Below are positions 6,920 through 14,669 of a stretch of 20,242 nt of DNA, piece by piece (the stretch's first letter is position 1; the number at the start of each line of letters is the position of its first letter). The stretch is from the NCBI GenBank assembly GCA_020435185.1, contig JAGRAA010000082.1:1-20242 (forward strand), given 5' to 3'. Source of the stretch: Bdellovibrionales bacterium. Lineage in GTDB: Bacteria; Bdellovibrionota; Bdellovibrionia; Bdellovibrionales; UBA1609. The position numbers and the translations under genes are program-made. The notes under the pieces were generated by a model that worked only from the letters and a program-made list of their open reading frames with translations, searched no databases and was not told where the DNA came from.

Positions 6920-7986
6920 TGTCTTTAGAGGGAATTGCAAATTCAATTAAAGATCTCAACAAGAATATAGTGTTAGTGTACGCATTCAATACTACTGGAA
7001 AGACGCGATTATCTACAGCTTTCAAAGATGCCACTAAAGATGAAGACGGGAAACACATGGGCGTTTATTACAACGCATATAGTGAAGACTTGTTTGTTTG
7101 GGACAACGACATTGAAAACAATGAGGGTAACGTTCAACTGACTATTAAAGAAAGTAGCCTTAATAGACTCCACGCTTCATTCACAGAGGAAGAAGTGATG
7201 AAGAAATTGGAGCAATATAAGCCTAGATATAATTTCTTTTTTAAGGTTCATGAAGACTCCCAAAAGGGATTTGAGGCTATTTCATTTCACCTACAAGGAA
7301 ACACTGAACAAAAAATAAAGATTTCTCGCGGAGAAGAGCGCATTTTTGTTTGGTGCTTGTTCTTGACTATGTTTGAAGTTGAAGGATGGGCCGACGAACA
7401 AAATGCTCACTTCTTTATCGATGATCCGGTTTCAAGCCTAGATGATCACAATATTTTTATTACAGCATCTACCTTATATGAACTAATTGAAAAACACTAC
7501 GAACATAGAAAAATAATTATTACTACTCACCACATAGGTCTTTATTCAATACTATCGAATTGGCTAACAAAAGGTGAAAAAGCTGACAAATACAAGAGTA
7601 AGACAAAGCAGTTTATTCTAAATCGAAAAGAGGAAACGCTAACCCTTGATCCTATTAAGAATAGTGTATTTCTGTATCATCTTCACTTGTTGCAGACTCT
7701 AGATAAAGCGATTCAAGAAAACGAACTTGTAAGCTTTCATTTCGCCTTACTAAGACAAGTGCTTGAGAATATTGCTTCATTTCTAGGTGTAGGGCAATTT
7801 TCCTATGTATTAAAACAAATTGGAATTGAGGATGAAGGTGAGATCGCAAAAATACTTAATGTTCTCGCTCATGAAAAAGTCTATCGTTACCAGACAGAAA
7901 AAATGACACCTGACAACGATTCATTATTTAAAGATATTTTTGAAAAACTAAAAGACAAATACCAGTTTGTTTTGCGAACGGAGTAA
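6919..7986 (+). CDS. prrC: PrrC-type anticodon nuclease (restriction-guard toxin)
   Basis: A 355-residue protein matching the E. coli PrrC plan (about 396 aa, recalled). PrrC is an ABC-ATPase/tRNA anticodon nuclease held silent by its type I restriction enzyme; when phage inhibits that enzyme it cleaves tRNA-Lys and stops translation. Visible: P-loop AFNTTGKT (22-29), YNAYSEDLFVWDND (51-64, a PrrC hallmark block), ABC signature-like SRGEE (136-140), Walker B/D-loop FFIDDPVSSLDD (165-176), H-loop TTHH (202-205), then YHLHLLQTLDKAI and FHFALLRQVLENIASFLG. The nuclease triad fits R279, E283 and H318 (in LLRQVLEN and LAHEK), with nearly the PrrC spacing. The location between hsdS and hsdM is the classical prr arrangement. 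Odd: the P-loop has T25 where the family has G, encoded by ACT. tRNA target unknown. Confidence 0.88.
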   Translation: MSLEGIANSIKDLNKNIVLVYAFNTTGKTRLSTAFKDATKDEDGKHMGVYYNAYSEDLFVWDNDIENNEGNVQLTIKESSLNRLHASFTEEEVMKKLEQYKPRYNFFFKVHEDSQKGFEAISFHLQGNTEQKIKISRGEERIFVWCLFLTMFEVEGWADEQNAHFFIDDPVSSLDDHNIFITASTLYELIEKHYEHRKIIITTHHIGLYSILSNWLTKGEKADKYKSKTKQFILNRKEETLTLDPIKNSVFLYHLHLLQTLDKAIQENELVSFHFALLRQVLENIASFLGVGQFSYVLKQIGIEDEGEIAKILNVLAHEKVYRYQTEKMTPDNDSLFKDIFEKLKDKYQFVLRTE

Positions 7987-7991
7987 TAGAT

Positions 7992-8216
7992 ATGACAAGG
8001 GATCAATTTAATCAACAGTTAGGAAGGACTTTATGGGCAATTGCAGATGACCTTCGTGGCTCTATGAATGCCGATGATTTTAGAGACTATATGCTATCAT
8101 TCCTTTTCTTGCGGTATCTATCAAGTAACTACGAAGAAGCTGCACAAAAGGAACTGGGGAAGGATTATCCAAAACTTAAAGAAGGCGAAAAGCAAAATCC
8201 ATTATCTATCTGGTAG
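7992..8216 (+). CDS. HsdM N-terminal fragment (74 aa) before the amber codon
   Basis: Starts MTRDQFNQQLGRTLWAIADD and contains FRDYMLSFLFLRYLSSNYEE, the usual first helices of HsdM. It ends at the TAG at 8214-8216. If the amber codon is real and not read through, this is the only product of the hsdM ribosome binding site and cannot methylate DNA alone. Confidence 0.6.
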   Translation: MTRDQFNQQLGRTLWAIADDLRGSMNADDFRDYMLSFLFLRYLSSNYEEAAQKELGKDYPKLKEGEKQNPLSIW

Positions 8217-8255
8217 AACAACAATAAAAAAGATATTGCTAACTTCGAGAAACAA

Positions 8256-9608
8256 ATGCGCCGAAAGGTTCATGATGTAGTTCAGGCTGACTTTTTATGG
8301 TCCAACATTGCCGAACTTGCTCGTACTCAAAATGGTGAACTTCTTAGAACTTTAGAGAAAGGTTTTAAGCACATTGAAAATGAATCCTTTGAAAGCACAT
8401 TCCAAGGGTTATTTTCTGAAATTAATTTAAACTCAGAAAAACTTGGAAAAAAATATGAGGATAGAAATAAAAAACTTTGTACTATCGTTTCTAAAATTGC
8501 AGAAGGTATCGCTCAGTTCTCTACGGACAGTGATACTTTAGGTGATGCATATGAATACCTAATAGGTCAATTTGCAGCAGGGTCAGGCAAGAAAGCTGGT
8601 GAGTTTTATACCCCTCAAGCAATGTCTACAATCTTATCGAAGATTGTGATCTTAGACAGTCAAGACCCTTCCAGGGGACCTAAAAAGAAGTTAGATAGGG
8701 TTTTAGACTTTGCCTGCGGTTCAGGATCATTACTCTTAAACGTTAGAAATCGAATGAGAGATAACAAGGGAAGTATTGGTAGAATATTTGGTCAGGAAAA
8801 TAATATAACAACATACAATCTTGCGCGTATGAATATGCTCCTCCATGGTCTTAAAGATACTGAGTTTGAAATTCATCACGGCGATTCACTGCTTAACGAT
8901 TGGGATTTGCTTAACGAAATGAATCCCTCCAAAAAAATCGAATGTGATGCCATCGTCGCTAACCCACCATTTAGTCTTAGATGGACTCCCACTGATGCCT
9001 TAAATGATGATTTTAGATTCAAAAATTACGGTTTAGCCCCAAAGTCTGCGGCTGATTTTGCTTTTTTGCTTCATGGGTTTCATTTTTTGTCAGAAGAAGG
9101 AACGATGGCCATTATCTTACCTCATGGGGTTTTATTTCGTGGAGGAGCAGAGCAAGCCATCCGTAAAAAGCTTCTGCAAGATAATCACATAGACACAGTC
9201 ATTGGGCTTCCACCAAACCTATTTTACTCAACAGGAATTCCTGTCTGTATCCTAGTTCTTAAAAAATGTAAGAAATTCGATGACATCTTATTTATTAATG
9301 CCAGTGAGCATTTTGATAAAGGCAAACGTCAAAATCAATTATTACCAGAGCACATTGATAAGATTGTAAATACCTACAAAGAGAGAAAGGAAGAAGCTCG
9401 CTACTCAAAACGATTTTCAATCGATGTGATTGAAAAAGAACATGATTTTAATTTGAACATCTCACGTTACATATCGACAGCTAAAGCTGAAGAAGAAATA
9501 GATCTTAACGAAGTTCATTCCCAGCTAATGGACATAGATAAAAGGATTGAAAAATCGAGAAAGGTTCATAATCAGTTTCTGAAAGAACTTGGCTTAAAAT
9601 CTATATAG
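8256..9608 (+). CDS. HsdM catalytic fragment (450 aa) after the amber codon
   Basis: In the same frame as the N-terminal fragment, with a possible restart at ATG 8256 (MRRKVHDVVQADFLW). No good SD precedes it (only GAGAAAC nearby), so reinitiation would be weak; the ATG is simply the first methionine after the stop. It carries every catalytic motif (DFACGSG, ANPPF) but lacks about 88 residues of the N-terminal domain used for complex assembly. Annotation programs would probably report this as a separate methyltransferase gene. Confidence 0.6.
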   Translation: MRRKVHDVVQADFLWSNIAELARTQNGELLRTLEKGFKHIENESFESTFQGLFSEINLNSEKLGKKYEDRNKKLCTIVSKIAEGIAQFSTDSDTLGDAYEYLIGQFAAGSGKKAGEFYTPQAMSTILSKIVILDSQDPSRGPKKKLDRVLDFACGSGSLLLNVRNRMRDNKGSIGRIFGQENNITTYNLARMNMLLHGLKDTEFEIHHGDSLLNDWDLLNEMNPSKKIECDAIVANPPFSLRWTPTDALNDDFRFKNYGLAPKSAADFAFLLHGFHFLSEEGTMAIILPHGVLFRGGAEQAIRKKLLQDNHIDTVIGLPPNLFYSTGIPVCILVLKKCKKFDDILFINASEHFDKGKRQNQLLPEHIDKIVNTYKERKEEARYSKRFSIDVIEKEHDFNLNISRYISTAKAEEEIDLNEVHSQLMDIDKRIEKSRKVHNQFLKELGLKSI

Positions 9609-9621
9609 ATTGAGGAAATTT

Positions 9622-11568
9622 ATGGCAAATAAAGTCACAGAAGAAAACTTTGAATGGGAATATGAACCACATCTTGTTACTGACCAGTTGGGACGAGAAA
9701 AATATTCTAAACCAGTAACGGCTCTCCTAGAATTAATCTCCAATTCTTTTGATGCTAAAGCTGAAAGGATTGACATTAATCTACATGAAAACCAGCTTGG
9801 CGGAATAGAAAAGGTTTCTGTTTCTGATAATGGCCTAGGAATTTCACCCGAAGTATTCAATGAACGCTTTAAAAAGGTCGGAGTAAAACCTAATTCTTAC
9901 GGTGTAGGTCAGTTTGGTAGATTTGGCCTAGGACGATTTTCTGTATTTAAACTGGGCTCAAGGAGCGAATGGTCTTCGGTTGCAAAAAATGGATCAAGCT
10001 ATGTTGAGTTATCATTCTCTATGGTTGAAGACCACTCTCAACGGCTAGTCAGAACTTCAACAACGACTAAAACGAAGACTGGAACAATTGTCGAAATATT
10101 CAACCTCTACGAAGATGTTTTAAAGAAATTATCTCCCAGCCAATTAAAAAATGAAATCATGCTAGGTTTCTTGGTTTATTTACTAGCTCATCCAAAGAAG
10201 AGCATTTTTTTGAATGGTGAAAAACTATCTGCAGATGATCTAATTGACAAGAATGAGTTAGTTGAGGACGAACTAGAGATTGATGGAGATAAAGTAAAAG
10301 TCTCAATTCGTCATATTTTGACGAAAAGAAGTTTATCTAAGGAAAAACTGTTAAATAATTTTCTTTTCTTTGGCGACGGTAAATTATGTCGTTCACAGAA
10401 AGTCGAGAGCAGGTGTCCTGCTAACTACCTAGCCCTAGTAGACTCCCCACACATATCACAGCTATTACAAAGCAATCGAGAGTCTATTGCCGAGATGGAT
10501 GCGGGGTTTAATTCAATTGTCGAATGGGCCTGCTCAAAGATTGACCAATATCAGGAAGAGATTAAACTGTCTTCTGCCAGAAGTTTTTTAGAAGAAGCTA
10601 GAGGACAAGAATTTTATCCGTACCCTAGCTCTTATATTTCCCCACAAGGTGCAGCCAAACAAGCAATCTATGATGTTGCTCTAGAAAAAATAGATGAGCA
10701 TATAGACCTTGGGAAACTTCCCAAGAAAACTCAAGCTGTGATATTTAATTTATTAAATCGTGCAATGAGCAACTCCAATATCTTAGAAGTGCTTTCTGAG
10801 GTAGCAAAGCTATCTGATGAAGACTTCGACAAGTTCAGACGTGTTCTGGAAAAAACAACTTTAGAGCAAATTATAAGGCTTGGAGACGAAGTTACTCGAA
10901 GACTAGAATTTCTAAATTCTCTGCATGAAATTATTTATGGCGATATCTCTAAGAAAATTGCAGAAAGAAAACACCTACATAAGATTCTCGAACAACACTG
11001 TTGGATTTTTGGAGAGCAGTATCAGTTAACTACTAGTGATAAGTCATTTAGAACTATCATATCCAAGCAAAGAGAAAATTCTGGTTTACCAAAATCGGAT
11101 GATGAGTCTTTAAAAAATATAAAAGAATACAAGTTGATCCCTGACCTTTTCATGACAGCCACAAGGTCATTCCCCATAGATCCTAAAAATCATAATTTGA
11201 TTGTTGAGCTTAAGGCTCCAGCAGTAAATCTTACCAGTGTAGAAGTGGCCCAAATTAAAAAATATGCAAATGTAGTTCGAACAGCTCCTGAACTTTCACA
11301 AATATCCGCTGCGTGGGAATTATTCTTAGTATCCTCTGACTTAAATGACGATGTTGAAGCTGAGCGTACTCAGCAAAACAGGCCAGTCGGTCTAATTTTT
11401 GAGCAGGCAAACCTTAAGGTTTGGGTTTTTAAATGGTCTGAACTCATTCAAAAAAAGAAAGATGAAATGCAGCTCGTACGTGATCATTTAAAAATGAAGA
11501 CCGATGAGTTAGCAGTGTCTGAGGATCTCAAGAAAGAGTTCCCATTTCTTAATGAGGCGAATGTTTAG
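9622..11568 (+). CDS. GHKL-type ATPase fused to a PD-(D/E)xK (Shedu/DUF4263-like) nuclease domain
   Basis: A 648-residue protein. A TTG at 9610 opens the frame, but GAGGA at 9612-9616 is placed for the ATG at 9622. The N-terminal third is an HSP90/MutL/MORC-like ATPase: N-box ELISNSFDA (37-45), G1 box DNGLG (69-73), G2 region GQFGRFGLGRF (about 96-106). The middle is helical without known motifs. The C-terminal part resembles Shedu-family nucleases: EQHCWIFGEQYQL, then PDLFM (P507, D508), VELKAP (E529, K531) and a following QIKKYA helix, a complete PD-(D/E)xK set. ATP-driven clamping of DNA coupled to cutting is an inference from the two domains. It lies 13 nt after hsdM and overlaps the DUF2779 gene by 1 nt, so it belongs to the restriction operon although it is not a standard component. 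Domain calls are made by eye. Confidence 0.8.
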   Translation: MANKVTEENFEWEYEPHLVTDQLGREKYSKPVTALLELISNSFDAKAERIDINLHENQLGGIEKVSVSDNGLGISPEVFNERFKKVGVKPNSYGVGQFGRFGLGRFSVFKLGSRSEWSSVAKNGSSYVELSFSMVEDHSQRLVRTSTTTKTKTGTIVEIFNLYEDVLKKLSPSQLKNEIMLGFLVYLLAHPKKSIFLNGEKLSADDLIDKNELVEDELEIDGDKVKVSIRHILTKRSLSKEKLLNNFLFFGDGKLCRSQKVESRCPANYLALVDSPHISQLLQSNRESIAEMDAGFNSIVEWACSKIDQYQEEIKLSSARSFLEEARGQEFYPYPSSYISPQGAAKQAIYDVALEKIDEHIDLGKLPKKTQAVIFNLLNRAMSNSNILEVLSEVAKLSDEDFDKFRRVLEKTTLEQIIRLGDEVTRRLEFLNSLHEIIYGDISKKIAERKHLHKILEQHCWIFGEQYQLTTSDKSFRTIISKQRENSGLPKSDDESLKNIKEYKLIPDLFMTATRSFPIDPKNHNLIVELKAPAVNLTSVEVAQIKKYANVVRTAPELSQISAAWELFLVSSDLNDDVEAERTQQNRPVGLIFEQANLKVWVFKWSELIQKKKDEMQLVRDHLKMKTDELAVSEDLKKEFPFLNEANV

Positions 11569-13046
11569 TGGCAAGTAAACCAACTCTCCTCTCCAAAACG
11601 AAAATTATGCGAGGCTACCAATGCCTAAAAAGCATTTATCTAACAATTCATCATAAAGAGCTTGAGCCTCCTGTCGGTCCAGAGTTACAGGCTATCTTTG
11701 ACCAAGGAAATATTGTTGGTGCTGAAGCTCGAAAGCAATTTCCAAATGGTATTTTGATTGATAATCCTCCTTGGGATTTTTTTGGATCATTAAAGAGAAC
11801 CCGTGAACTGTTGAAAGAAGAAACTGATGTCATTTTTGAAGCTGCATTTGAATATAAGGGTTGTTATGCCCGAGCTGATATCATTGTGTATTCAAAAGAT
11901 ACAAAGCGATGGTCTATATACGAGGTAAAATCGACGACAAAAGTAAAAGATGAACATTTGGACGATGTTGGCCTCCAAGCTTGGATTATGGCAAATGCAG
12001 GCCTTCCAATTGAAAAAATTTGCATAATGCATTTAAACAACGAGTGTCGATATCCAAATCTAAAAAATCTGTTTACGGAGGTAGATGTCACTGATGAATT
12101 AAGAAAACAATACAATGATATCCCACCAAAACTTACTGAAATATTTAAAACTATAAGAGATGAATCTATCCCTGATATAGATATTGGACCTCATTGTGAC
12201 TCACCTAATGAGTGTCCATTTAAATCCCATTGCTGGGGAGAAAAAAATATTCCACCGAATAGTGTCTTTAACTTGCCAAATGTTAGAGATAAAAAATGGG
12301 ATTTATATAAAGAAGACATTTTAAATCTAGATGATTCTCGATTAACTGATTTAACTCCCGTTCAAGAACGTGCTGTTAGCGTATATAAATCTAAAAAAAG
12401 ATTTATTGATAAAGATGGAGTTAAAAATGCATTGGCTAGTTGGAAGTTCCCCCTTGTGTTTTTGGATTTTGAAACCATTAACCCGGCAATTCCTAGATAT
12501 GAGAATACTGGTCCATATCAACAAGTCCCATTTCAGTTTAGTGCGCATATCTGGGAGTCACCAGATGCCGATTTAACTCATCAGGAATATCTTCATATTG
12601 ATGCGAGTGATCCACGGCCTAATTTAATTCCGTTACTTCTCAATGCATGTCAGGGCGATGGAAATATCGTTGCATATTATTCTTCTTTTGAATCCCGAAG
12701 GATCGCAGAATTAGCTGAGTTTTCTAGCGAGCATAGAAAATCTCTTGAAGCCTTGATTGAACGGTTTGTCGATCCACTTCCGTTATTTAGGGAGTTTGTT
12801 TATGACATTAATTTTGAAGGTTCATTTAGTTTGAAAACCGTTGCGCCATCTATATTGGGTGAGACCCAATCTTACCAAGGAATGATAGTTGCCGATGGTT
12901 CAGCGGCACAAAGAGCATTTGAGGAAATCATTAACCCTGAAACCAATGAAGAGCGTAGAAATGAGCTAATCTCCGCATCTCTTGAGTATTGTAAGAAGGA
13001 TACATTGGTAATGGTTGACCTTGTTAAGTGGCTGATGAATCTATAA
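11568..13046 (+). CDS. DUF2779-type protein: Cas4-like nuclease plus DnaQ-like exonuclease
   Basis: A 492-residue protein starting at GTG (TAGTG overlap with the previous gene). The N-terminal half opens LSKTKIMRGYQCLKSIYL, the usual beginning of DUF2779 proteins, and has a Cas4-like site: D104 in ARADIIV, E119 and K121 in YEVKS, with four cysteines (C19 far upstream; C210, C216 and C222 in the HC-x5-C-x5-CW region) placed as for an iron-sulfur cluster in Cas4/AddB nucleases. The C-terminal half is a DEDD 3'-5' exonuclease: LVFLDFET (D300, E302), VAYYSSFE (369-376), and YCKKDTL (Y474, D478). It thus appears to carry two separate nuclease centres. Family members occur in mobile and defence loci with no established function that I know. 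It is the last gene of the operon; no clear terminator follows. Confidence 0.82.
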   Translation: MASKPTLLSKTKIMRGYQCLKSIYLTIHHKELEPPVGPELQAIFDQGNIVGAEARKQFPNGILIDNPPWDFFGSLKRTRELLKEETDVIFEAAFEYKGCYARADIIVYSKDTKRWSIYEVKSTTKVKDEHLDDVGLQAWIMANAGLPIEKICIMHLNNECRYPNLKNLFTEVDVTDELRKQYNDIPPKLTEIFKTIRDESIPDIDIGPHCDSPNECPFKSHCWGEKNIPPNSVFNLPNVRDKKWDLYKEDILNLDDSRLTDLTPVQERAVSVYKSKKRFIDKDGVKNALASWKFPLVFLDFETINPAIPRYENTGPYQQVPFQFSAHIWESPDADLTHQEYLHIDASDPRPNLIPLLLNACQGDGNIVAYYSSFESRRIAELAEFSSEHRKSLEALIERFVDPLPLFREFVYDINFEGSFSLKTVAPSILGETQSYQGMIVADGSAAQRAFEEIINPETNEERRNELISASLEYCKKDTLVMVDLVKWLMNL

Positions 13047-13161
13047 TACAACGCAATGCATGATACATCAGCTAAAAACAAAAGCCTTCTCGCCCTCATC
13101 AGTCTACAAACAGAGACTCATAAAAAAATATAGAGACTTTTAAATAAAAATCATTATACAC

Positions 13162-13191
13162 ATGGACTCGTATTTTATGGGGGTCCATTGA
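13162..13191 (+). promoter_or_regulatory. nine-codon leader ORF ending on the regulator start codon
   Basis: ATG GAC TCG TAT TTT ATG GGG GTC CAT TGA. Its stop (13189-13191) overlaps the TTG start of the response regulator (13188-13190). If it is translated, termination would deliver ribosomes straight to a weak TTG start, a coupling arrangement. No strong SD precedes it, and its GGGGG run (13179-13183) may simply be the SD of the regulator. Confidence 0.3.
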
Positions 13192-14669
13192 AGGCAAATT
13201 TCAAAATTCTTTTAGTTGAAGATATGGCATCGTTTCGAGAAGCCGTGAAGAGGCTTCTGGGAGTCTATAACGATGTCGATGAGGCAGCTGACTTAGATTC
13301 TGCCAGGACTTTACTTCACAAAGGTAACTATGATGTCGTTGTCCTCGATAAGGGATTACCTGATGGAGATGGGATTGATCTAATCCCTGAAATAAAATCT
13401 CTTAGCCCCAATACTGTTGTAATTGTTCTCACATCAGATTCAGATTTCAGTGCGGTAAAACATTGTATTGCTCAAGGTGCAGATGACTATGTAGTAAAAT
13501 CTGAAAATGTTGTTCCAGATTTATTAGTGCGAATTCCTGTCACTGTTTCGAGAGCTGCCTCTGGACGACGCTTACGAAGTCTAGAAGATCAAGTGCGAGA
13601 GGCCTTTAAATATGAAATCGTGGGAAAAGCAAAATCCACTATTGAACTTAGAGAAACAATTTTAAGTTTAAAGGGTTCCGGGGCACACGTTTTAATCACT
13701 GGTGAAAGTGGCACTGGCAAGGAACTGATAGCTAGAAGATTAAATGCAGTTGATGATGATGGAAAAAGACCATTTGTAGCCTTAAATTGTGGAGCCATTT
13801 CGGAATCTTTAATTGAAAGTGAATTGTTTGGTCACAAGAAAGGTTCGTTTACTGGTGCCCTTCAAGATCGTCCTGGCAAATTTGAACTAGCTCACAATGG
13901 AGACCTCTTCTTAGATGAAATTGGTGAAATGCCTTTGTCGGCACAAGTAAAACTGCTAAGAGCCATCCAAGAGGGTGAAATCACAAGAATTGGCGATTCT
14001 CGTGTAATCAAAGTTAAGTGCAGAGTAATAGCGGCAACCAATAGGAACTTAGAAGAACTTGTTGGTGAAGGAAAGTTTAGAGAAGACCTCTATCATAGGC
14101 TTAATGTTTTTCGGATCGCTACAAAACCTCTTAGGCAACGCAAAGAGGATATAGCAGATCTTGCAAAACTATTTGTTCTGCAAGTAGGAGATTCTAGTTT
14201 TTCAATTAATGATGCAGCTCTTCGATCATTGGAACACTATGACTGGCCTGGGAACATCAGAGAATTGAGAAATACAATAGAGCGTGCAATTATTATGGCA
14301 AGAAAACGTGGTTCACGGATTGTAGCCTTTGACGACATAATTGTGCATGGGCCACCCGAGAGTAACAGCACTCGAATGAAAAAAATTGAAGCATGCTTGC
14401 CATCTGATTTGTCTAACCTTACTCCGAATCAATTTAAGGAGTTTTTACTCACAGTAGAGCGTGAGTATTATAAAGCGGCTCTTGAGCTTACAAATGGGAG
14501 CGCTGTTGACCTTGCAACTCGTATTGGTCTTGGTCGCAGTACTATTTTTAAATATTTAAAAAAATGTGGAATTAATCATGAAGGTCAACGAGTAAATGGT
14601 CCCAAAGTTGAGACTGATTTCTCAAAATTTGGACTGCCAAAAACTCAGATTACAAGGAATTTACAATGA
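13188..14669 (+). CDS. NtrC-family sigma-54-dependent response regulator
   Basis: A 493-residue transcription activator. The receiver domain (1-120) has the acidic pair E11/D12, phosphoacceptor D54 (VVVLDKGLPDGDG), T82 and K104. The AAA+ domain has Walker A GESGTGKE (172-179), the sigma-54 contact loop GSFTGA (219-224; most relatives have GAFTGA), Walker B LFLDEIGE (240-247), and arginine-finger region FREDLYHRLNVFR. A Fis-type HTH near the C-terminus (LATRIGLGRSTIFKYLKK) binds DNA, followed by a tail of about 35 residues. The start must be TTG: the receiver strand KILLVED begins at residue 6, and the first in-frame ATG is past it. GGGGG lies 4 nt upstream. Its stop overlaps the cupin gene (ATGA), and its partner kinase follows. 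Targets are unknown; I found no convincing sigma-54 (-24/-12) promoter in the window. Confidence 0.92.
   Translation: MKANFKILLVEDMASFREAVKRLLGVYNDVDEAADLDSARTLLHKGNYDVVVLDKGLPDGDGIDLIPEIKSLSPNTVVIVLTSDSDFSAVKHCIAQGADDYVVKSENVVPDLLVRIPVTVSRAASGRRLRSLEDQVREAFKYEIVGKAKSTIELRETILSLKGSGAHVLITGESGTGKELIARRLNAVDDDGKRPFVALNCGAISESLIESELFGHKKGSFTGALQDRPGKFELAHNGDLFLDEIGEMPLSAQVKLLRAIQEGEITRIGDSRVIKVKCRVIAATNRNLEELVGEGKFREDLYHRLNVFRIATKPLRQRKEDIADLAKLFVLQVGDSSFSINDAALRSLEHYDWPGNIRELRNTIERAIIMARKRGSRIVAFDDIIVHGPPESNSTRMKKIEACLPSDLSNLTPNQFKEFLLTVEREYYKAALELTNGSAVDLATRIGLGRSTIFKYLKKCGINHEGQRVNGPKVETDFSKFGLPKTQITRNLQ

Larger units (their letters stand above)
7992..9608 (+). pseudogene. hsdM: hsdM (type I DNA methyltransferase) interrupted by one in-frame amber codon
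   Basis: The whole reading frame covers 538 sense-length codons, normal for HsdM, but codon 75 (8214-8216) is TAG. The frame does not shift: upstream reads NPLSIW, then stop, then NNNKKDIANFEKQMRRKV, which is the continuous HsdM sequence; the family normally has Tyr at this place (LxIWY). One base change from TAT or TAC makes TAG. Intact motifs lie downstream: SAM-binding DFACGSG (239-245) and catalytic NPPF (324-327), an N6-adenine methyltransferase. The break falls inside the N-terminal helical domain. The start has CGGAG 8 nt upstream and lies 5 nt after prrC. Possibilities: true loss of modification, amber suppression, two complementing fragments, or a sequencing error. Without methylation an active HsdR would be harmful, so either activity survives somehow or restriction is also off. 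Confidence 0.85.

Noticed and set aside
7992..9608. Frameshift as the cause of the hsdM split
   Set aside because: Both halves are in the same frame and family sequence continues across the TAG without loss or gain of bases, so it is a nonsense codon.
2149..13138. Inverted 11-nt match: AGTCTCTATAT (2149-2159) and ATATAGAGACT (13128-13138) flanking the defence operon
   Set aside because: The positions at both edges of the operon are suggestive of ends or shared sites, but 11 nt in AT-rich DNA found after searching is weak, there is no longer homology around it, and no transposase or integrase is present.
13047..13187. Terminator or promoter between the defence and signalling operons
   Set aside because: No GC-rich hairpin with a T-run is visible, and candidate -10 elements (for example TATACA near 13155) have no acceptable -35 partner at 16-18 nt.
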